A stretch of DNA of 64,000 nt from Glossina fuscipes (Eukaryota > Arthropoda > Insecta > Diptera > Glossinidae): NCBI RefSeq assembly GCF_014805625.2, contig NW_023998540.1:1013247-1077246 (forward strand), in the 5' to 3' direction. Position 1 is the stretch's first letter. Every line of letters begins with the position of its first letter. A program made the position numbers and the translations under genes. Shown piece after piece: positions 63,984-64,000 of this stretch. Below the pieces are notes generated by a model. It saw only the letters and a list, made by a program, of their open reading frames with translations, was not told the origin of the DNA and did not search any database.

Positions 63984-64000
63984 ATTGTTCCTATTAGAAT

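Noticed and set aside
1..64000. CRISPR arrays, bacterial operons, riboswitches, attachment sites and rRNA genes
   Set aside because: The window is eukaryotic nuclear DNA. No regular direct repeat-spacer structure or rRNA core sequence was seen.

Overview
The window is AT-rich nuclear DNA from a higher (brachyceran) fly. It comes from a scaffold with two assembly gaps (100 N at 22617-22716 and 10 N at 63974-63983). Two genes identify the group. A minus-strand SR splicing factor matches what I know of Drosophila B52/SRp55 almost residue for residue across both RRMs and the C-terminus, and a minus-strand ESCRT-II subunit matches Drosophila larsen (Vps22/SNF8). Both have short fly-type introns. 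The exact family (for example a tephritid fruit fly or another acalyptrate) cannot be settled from what I can see. 

Layout. 1-45.5 kb is a gene desert. I find no supportable coding exon, only AT-rich unique sequence, microsatellites, a five-copy tandem repeat (about 23.0-23.7 kb), a dispersed tRNA-headed SINE-like family, many decayed copies of a fly interspersed repeat, and a relic of a LINE-type reverse transcriptase. It could be intergenic or part of a very long intron. 45.5-46.9 kb holds an intact single-exon plus-strand gene for a secreted, coiled-coil-containing protein that I do not recognise. 46.9-49.9 kb is intergenic and carries a mariner transposase fragment. 49.9-50.9 kb is the four-exon ESCRT-II gene (minus), convergent with the secreted-protein gene. 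50.9-54.3 kb is intergenic apart from the likely lsn promoter and the 3' region of B52, which carries a long hairpin. 54.3-61.1 kb is B52 (minus), with eight coding exons, a small 5'UTR intron and one 4.86-kb intron. 61-64 kb is repeat-rich flank. 

The most interesting material lies in and around B52. Coding exons 4 and 5 meet inside the SWQDLKD signature of the second RRM, and the long intron that separates them holds a good 3' splice site followed immediately by an in-phase stop codon. It also has a patch that is unusually open in several frames. Just past the stop codon is a 31-bp-arm hairpin. These are candidate parts of a splicing-based autoregulation circuit of the kind known for SR proteins. 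The three genes look like independent housekeeping or secretory genes and do not form one pathway.
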